Shown here: positions 59,408-64,000 of the stretch, in pieces
Position numbering within the stretch: the stretch's first letter is position 1
Layout of the letters: each line of letters begins with the position of its first letter
NCBI GenBank assembly: GCA_902729315.2
Contig: LR746277.1
Location: forward strand, 3,105,001-3,169,000
Direction: 5' to 3'
DNA length: 64,000 bases
DNA from: Spirodela intermedia
Taxonomy: Eukaryota; Streptophyta; Magnoliopsida; Alismatales; Araceae
Notes under the pieces: model-generated
Databases searched by the model: none
Seen by the model: only the letters and a program-made list of their open reading frames with translations
What the model was told of the DNA's origin: nothing
Translations under genes and position numbers: made by a program

Positions 59408-60985
59408 GTGAGAGCGCCACCAGGTTCCGTCAATTCCGCCGGGGCTGGTGCGTGCATGCCTCGCCGCCCGTCGTCTCCTCCGCTGGCTCTCCACCGCCGG
59501 CGTCTCCTCTCGCCGCTGCCACCGTCTCCGGCAGTGGCCGGTCTCGGCCTCCGCCCGAGGAAGAAGAATCCTCAAGGCGCTCCGCCGGCGCCGGCGCCGG
59601 CGGCACGTTTTGAGGCGCAGAGCGACTCGAGAGCCTCTTCTTCGAGTGCGGCGGAGAAGGGAGAGAGGGTTCCAAGAGAAGGACCGATGGTGAGGCTTCG
59701 GATCAGAGTTTCGAGAGAAGCGGTGGAAGAAGTGAGAGAAGTGCGAGAAGAAGAAGGAGATGACGGAGATGAAGAAGCAGAAGTCAGAGAAGAGGAAGAA
59801 GATGATGGTGATGATGAAGAGGATGAGGATGAGAAGGAGGAGAAAGTAGTTGAAGAGGTCGCTACGACTTGCTTGATCTGTGGGAGGCACTTCCATTCAA
59901 GGAATTCACTGTACGGGCACATGAGGTGCCACCCGGACAGGGAATGGAGGGGAATGACCCCGCCGCCGGTACCTGACTCCGGCAGACCGGAGGGAGTCCC
60001 CGTCGCCGGCCCCCCGACGCCGCCGCTGAAGTGGTCAACGACCCAGAAGAGAGGCCGGAAGGGCACCAAACCCCACGATCCAGCTTCTCCCATTGGCGGC
60101 TTCTGCAACGATGACCCGACGATGATGGACGCCGTCTTCAACCTCCTCTTCATGGCCAATGGCCGCTACTACAGCTACAAGACTCCTTTCAACTTCCAGT
60201 CGAGGAATGATCCAAGAATCGAAGATGTACAGCTCCTTTCCGACGATGGGCAGTCGTCCAACCCTACGGATTCCACCTTCGAACCAGATAAAATGGACAT
60301 GTGCGAAGATCGTGATCGATCTGCTGAAACGCCGGAGACACCCGTCGCCGGCCATGGCGGGTCTGGGGGAGAAGATCAAAGCTCCATCTTCGATAGGAAA
60401 GGGAAGAGGAAGATGAAGGACATGGAGATCCTACAGGAACCTCGCGCGCCGTGGGGGAGGAAGATGAAGTACGGCTGTAGCAGCTGCAACAAGAGTTTTC
60501 ATACCCACCAAGCACTGGGCGGACACATGGCCAGCCACAAGAAGGAGAAGCAGGTTCTTGACGGCGGTGGCGGCGGCGGAGAGGCGGAGAAGCCGGCGAG
60601 CGTGGAGGAGCAGCCTGTCTTGCCCACTGTGTCTGGGGTGAAGAAGGCGGCCATGGCGGAGCACCGCTGCGACAAGTGCGGTGTGGCGTTCCCCACTGGG
60701 CAGGCCCTGGGAGGACACAAGAGGAAACATTGGAACGGACATGAGAGCTCCATCTTCTCCAACGAGGCCCAAGAAATCTCTTCCGAGATTCGATCTCGCC
60801 TGAGGTTGGGGAGATCCTCCGCTGTTGCACCGTCACAGAAAGATTCATCGGAGAAGGGGGAAGGAGGAGAGCTCCATCGTTCATGGCCGGCTGCTGCAAG
60901 AGACGAGAACGGAAAGACAGCGGCGCCGCCCGGTGTGATCGATTTCGATCTCAACGAGCAGCCCATCGAAGAGGGGGAATCTTGA
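59408..60985 (+). CDS. C2H2 zinc-finger transcription factor with EAR repression motif, up to 525 aa
   Basis: This is an intronless ZAT-type nuclear DNA-binding protein. The first finger, near residue 155, is CLICGRHFHSRNSLYGHMRC-H followed by PDREWRGM, the LYGHMRCHP subtype. Fingers two and three, near 357 and 420, are CSSCNKSFHTHQALGGHMAS-H and CDKCGVAFPTGQALGGHKRK-H, with the plant-specific QALGGH helix that reads AGT-type sites. The C-terminus has FDLNEQPIEEGES, an EAR motif (DLNxxP) that recruits co-repressors such as TOPLESS, so it is probably a repressor. Residues 105-150 form a long Glu/Asp-rich stretch. The start is uncertain. The ATG at 59408 gives an Ala/Pro/Arg-rich N-terminus of low complexity. 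The ATG at 59687 (MVRLRIRVSREAVEE) also keeps every recognised domain and would give about 432 residues. Confidence 0.9.
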   Translation: MRAPPGSVNSAGAGACMPRRPSSPPLALHRRRLLSPLPPSPAVAGLGLRPRKKNPQGAPPAPAPAARFEAQSDSRASSSSAAEKGERVPREGPMVRLRIRVSREAVEEVREVREEEGDDGDEEAEVREEEEDDGDDEEDEDEKEEKVVEEVATTCLICGRHFHSRNSLYGHMRCHPDREWRGMTPPPVPDSGRPEGVPVAGPPTPPLKWSTTQKRGRKGTKPHDPASPIGGFCNDDPTMMDAVFNLLFMANGRYYSYKTPFNFQSRNDPRIEDVQLLSDDGQSSNPTDSTFEPDKMDMCEDRDRSAETPETPVAGHGGSGGEDQSSIFDRKGKRKMKDMEILQEPRAPWGRKMKYGCSSCNKSFHTHQALGGHMASHKKEKQVLDGGGGGGEAEKPASVEEQPVLPTVSGVKKAAMAEHRCDKCGVAFPTGQALGGHKRKHWNGHESSIFSNEAQEISSEIRSRLRLGRSSAVAPSQKDSSEKGEGGELHRSWPAAARDENGKTAAPPGVIDFDLNEQPIEEGES

Positions 60986-61154
60986 GGGGTATCTTATTAT
61001 TTTATTTAATTTCCAGGGAATTCGATGTGATGACTGTGTCTCCAGAATTCACTCGCCAGGTTCTTCTCGGACGGCTTTTGCGCTCTCAGTGGGTTTCTCT
61101 TCCTGGAAATATACTGGTGTTTATGCTGCTCATTTATTGAATTCTTCACATCAA

Positions 61155-61406
61155 ATATTATGCCGTAAGCCTCTCTATCTCTCTCTCTCTCGCTCTCTCC
61201 CTCTCTCTCTCTCTCACTGTCTCACTCCATCTCTCTCTCTTACTCTCTCTCACTCCATCTCTCTCTCTTACTCTCTCTCTCTCTCTCTCTTTTACTCTCT
61301 CTCACGCCATCTCTCTCTTACTCTCTCTTTCTCTCTCACACTCCATCTCTCTCTCTCTTACTCTCTTTCTCTTTCTCTCTCCATCTCTGTCTGTCTCTCT
61401 CCCACC

Positions 61407-61440
<34 letters not shown>
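61155..61440 (+). repeat. long CT polypyrimidine tract (about 285 bp)
   Basis: CT runs are broken at intervals by TTACT, CCATCT and CACTC units ('cactccatctctctctctta' appears repeatedly), so it has a higher-order pattern of roughly 30-50 bp. It lies 170 bp past the zinc-finger stop codon. Confidence 0.9.
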
Positions 61441-61442
<2 letters not shown>

Positions 61443-61444
61443 CG

Positions 61445-61915
61445 GACAACACGAGGGCATATGTAGGTTATCATAACATTTTTTATCAGAACAGATTTGG
61501 TAAAATGACGTGATATCATAAAATATTATTGTGGCCCAACAAATATATAATGGGTTTACAATTCTCAGACCAGTTCGGTAGAACAGATTGACGGGAAATA
61601 AATTAAATTTTAAATTATTCCTAAAAAAAAATCCAAAGTCAACTAGGATATACTGCAGAAATCTTGGGCTAGTCGAAGGATCGGAAATCCATTCAAATCA
61701 GGCTCGGACACGATCTAGTTTTCAGGTGATGAATCTCACAAAGATTTTATCTCACATACATCATGAACTCAGATGCAAAAATAGAGCGCATGAGATGAAC
61801 TTTCTGAATATTATTCACAAAAAAAGGGGAAAATGAATACTTGGCACAATCCCCGTTCTCGAATTATTTCACAAAAAAAATGACAAATAATACTCGGCTC
61901 TCTTCTCTCTTCTCT
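61445..61915. other. intergenic spacer, nothing recognised
   Basis: AT-rich, with no conserved frame. It contains the 3' flank of the minus-strand gene that ends at 61919. Confidence 0.5.
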
Positions 61916-61918
61916 ATC

Positions 61919-64000
61919 TTAAGTGGGCAGAGTCTCATGGGAAGGAGGCAGCAACTGGATGAAAAAGGAAACGAGGGCAGCAAGCGACAGCAAGAACTGG
62001 ATGAAACAGCAGATGGAAACCTTACAGACTCTGTTCCTCAGTGTCAACGCCTTCTTAGATCCCAGCAGTCGCTGGCAGGTCAAATCCAGCTCCTCCAGCT
62101 GAGTCATAAGCATGACGATGGCCTGCTCTTCATCACCTTCCAGCTTACTCTGCTCCCCTCCAAAGCCAGCGTTCTTCTGCTCATGAAGAGCTGATGGGTC
62201 CCCTTTAACGATGACCACCTGTTGTTGCACCGTACTCATTAGCATCAGATATCCGATTTCTGCCTCTATATTTCTTCTGATGAGGATATAACGTTCCAGT
62301 TCCATTTCCCTGAGCTTGAGACCCCCTCCCTTCCTTGACCTCCACAGCCGAGCCTACCTTCCTCAGGTCAGTCCTTCCCTCTATATTTCTGATGATTGGA
62401 GTGACAAGATGAGTGACTTGATGGCATCGCCTCCTCTGTCCCAACTCCACCGAGTTTCTCGACCTCTGAAACAATGGGGCATAAGAAAATAAGAACCATG
62501 GCTGTGGTTTTTATCAATGAATTTCTACCTTATCGATGGCTTCCACTTCTTGGATTGCTCAATGTGAGGTCACAAATCAAAATATATGGTTAATCATTAT
62601 TATACAATAAAATAAAGTAAGCGGCAATAACTAGATCCTTTCAGTGACACCCCAACAAGAACGACAATCCAGTTTCCCAACATCAGTATGAATGCCAGAA
62701 ATCAGTCTCCCATGGGCTAAAGAAATAATGTATAAATCTGTCAGATCCACACCGATCAAGGTCTAGCCTTATGTGAAGCTAGTCCCCCTGCAACATGACC
62801 ACCATATGATGGGATTCAGGGGGATTGATCAGGATGGCAAAGTCGAATGCTTCTCCAATGAGATAGAGAGCTCAAAACTTTTGTATACAGTAAATCTGCA
62901 AGCACAGGGATTTCCTTCCTTCTGCTTTTATTCAAAGTTCATACAGCATGCATACTGGTCTGAGCCATGCAGACGTGCCCAGAAAACTTTTGGTGATCCT
63001 CCGGTGGGCCAGAAAACCAAAATGCGCTGAAGTATGCGGTTCAATAAATTGTTGACAACACGCACAGGGGATATGAAATAGTCATTTGGCATCTATGTAC
63101 GATCAAATAACCGCCTTCTTTTACAAGCTTGGATGATGTCTCATTTCATTGTTTTATTACAAGGTCAAGTAAAGGATCGAGCATGCATATTTTGAACCAT
63201 AAAATTATAACAGAGGTACCAAAAGGGCAGGAAAAAGATGAGCAAAGGGGCGTAGAGGGGGAACCTTTGTCAAGGGCTTCCTGTGCTCTCTGGAGAAAAA
63301 CGATTGATTCAGCAAGGGGTCTTCCTCTTCGTAGTGTGAATTATCCTCACAAACGTTCCTTTTATCGTTTCCCGAAATGTTAGCGTGAGCATCCTCTTCT
63401 GATGCGACTTCGACGCTTCCTCCTCCCTCCTTGTGCATGCTTGGTTGGGCTTCCTCGATCATCTCTGTGTTGCCACTGTTCTCCCCGTCAAAATTCATTG
63501 AAGTTTCACTAGGACTGCCATTAGCACCGGTACCGTGCCACTGTGCAACGACTGTGCTGGAACTTCTCAAGTCGGACTCAACACTCGAATGGGAATTCTC
63601 TTCCTCATGCACAGTCTGAATATCACTTTCCTTCTTCTCGGCGTCGTTCCCACAACCCTTCCATCCCTGTCCACGAGACAGCACAGCTTGACGAGAAGCT
63701 TTTCCCCCTGGTATCCTTACTCGGTTCCTCTCCTTCATATATCCCAATCCTTCCCTCTTATGCTTCAAGGCAGTCACTGTCGAGGAAGACTTGCTGCTCC
63801 TATCGTCGCTGTTCTCAGAATCTGTGCCGAGAGAGAAATCAGTCCTTGCCACCAGCAGCTCGAGCTCCGGATCCATGGATCCAAAGCTAGACATATCATT
63901 TAGAACACCCTGCATATGCCCCAATTCCAACGATCCAATCGAGATATCGGCCTTGCAGTCATTCTCCAGTTTGTCGTCGTTCCGGTTCCTGGAAGGCTCC
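61919..64000 (-). pseudogene. WPP-domain-interacting (WIP-type KASH) nuclear-envelope protein, 3' part, frame-broken, runs off the right edge
   Basis: Plant WIP proteins sit in the outer nuclear membrane, bind SUN proteins through their C-terminal tail and anchor RanGAP. Exon 63265-64000 (open to the edge) reads LGTDSENSDDRSSKSSSTV and EENSHSSVESDLRSSS, typical of WIPs. Exon 61919-62465 reads EVEKLGGVGTEEAMPSSH, then in another frame VTPIIRNIEGRTDLRKVGSA-VEVKE, then LREMELERYILIRRNIEAEI. A TM helix (CCFIQFLLSLAALVSFFIQL) and the tail LLPPSHETLPT end the protein. The junction is GT-AG and joins ALDK to EVEKLGG. Three single-base frame breaks are visible: a C run at 63316-63319, near 62415-62425, and a C5 (G5 on the minus strand) run at 62322-62326. 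Either it is a young pseudogene or the assembly has errors at runs. The tail ends LPT where WIPs usually have VPT. Confidence 0.8.

Noticed and set aside
59294-59896. 200-codon minus-strand frame with a hydrophobic stretch
   Set aside because: It is antisense to the low-complexity 5' part of the zinc-finger gene. The Arg-rich and Phe-rich runs are complements of the Glu/Asp/Ser codons.
61155-61440. possible CRISPR-like array
   Set aside because: The periodicity comes from simple CT repeats without unique spacers, and the genome is a plant's.

Overview
The window is flowering-plant nuclear DNA. The evidence is spliced GT-AG genes with close plant homologues, a dense cluster of coiled-coil NB-ARC LRR (CNL) resistance genes, CT/GA microsatellites and AT-rich intergenic DNA. 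I cannot name the species from sequence alone.

Region 1 (about 2.3-33 kb) is a tandem, decaying immune-receptor cluster. Four CNL genes lie on the minus strand. NLR1 (8.5-11.3 kb) is broken by a one-base deletion before the P-loop. NLR2 (15.5-18.1 kb) is a multiply damaged pseudogene that has lost its start codon. NLR3 (22.8-25.5 kb) is open but stops about ten residues early. NLR4 (26.7-29.4 kb) is intact. Around them lie CNL ghosts: a start-codon remnant at 12.0 kb, a shredded copy at 12.3-13.6 kb, a coiled-coil stub at 19.1 kb, an LRR stub at 26.0 kb and a 126-bp P-loop stub at 30.4 kb. Pieces of a second family, the SEC14/CRAL-TRIO phosphatidylinositol-transfer (SFH) genes, are interleaved on the plus strand. 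They include exon 1 and exon 2 pieces that bracket NLR1. A GC-rich repeat, called R1 here, recurs four times (2.35, 13.7, 20.9 and 31.6 kb) at the left edge of the blocks.

Region 2 (33.5-40.5 kb) holds the apparently intact SFH gene, parent or sister of the fragments in region 1. I could trace at least 13 exons, one of them with a GC-AG intron.

Region 3 (41.2-54.9 kb, minus) is a 12-exon gene for ARP8, the plant protein that joins an F-box to an actin fold. A degraded Ty1/copia element sits in its fifth intron. Near-identical 56-bp direct repeats lie just outside both ends of the gene.

Region 4 (55-64 kb) carries a class I ubiquitin-conjugating enzyme (E2) with a probable 5'UTR intron, divergent from ARP8. 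It is followed by an intronless C2H2 zinc-finger repressor (QALGGH fingers and a C-terminal DLNEQP EAR motif). Last is the 3' part of a WPP-domain-interacting (WIP-type KASH) nuclear-envelope protein gene, which runs off the right edge and carries several single-base frame breaks.

I found no new system with a demonstrable function. The most unusual structure is the NLR/SFH mosaic: nested and chimeric breakpoints, exon loss apparently by recombination between CT tracts, and receptor ghosts left between duplicated flanks.
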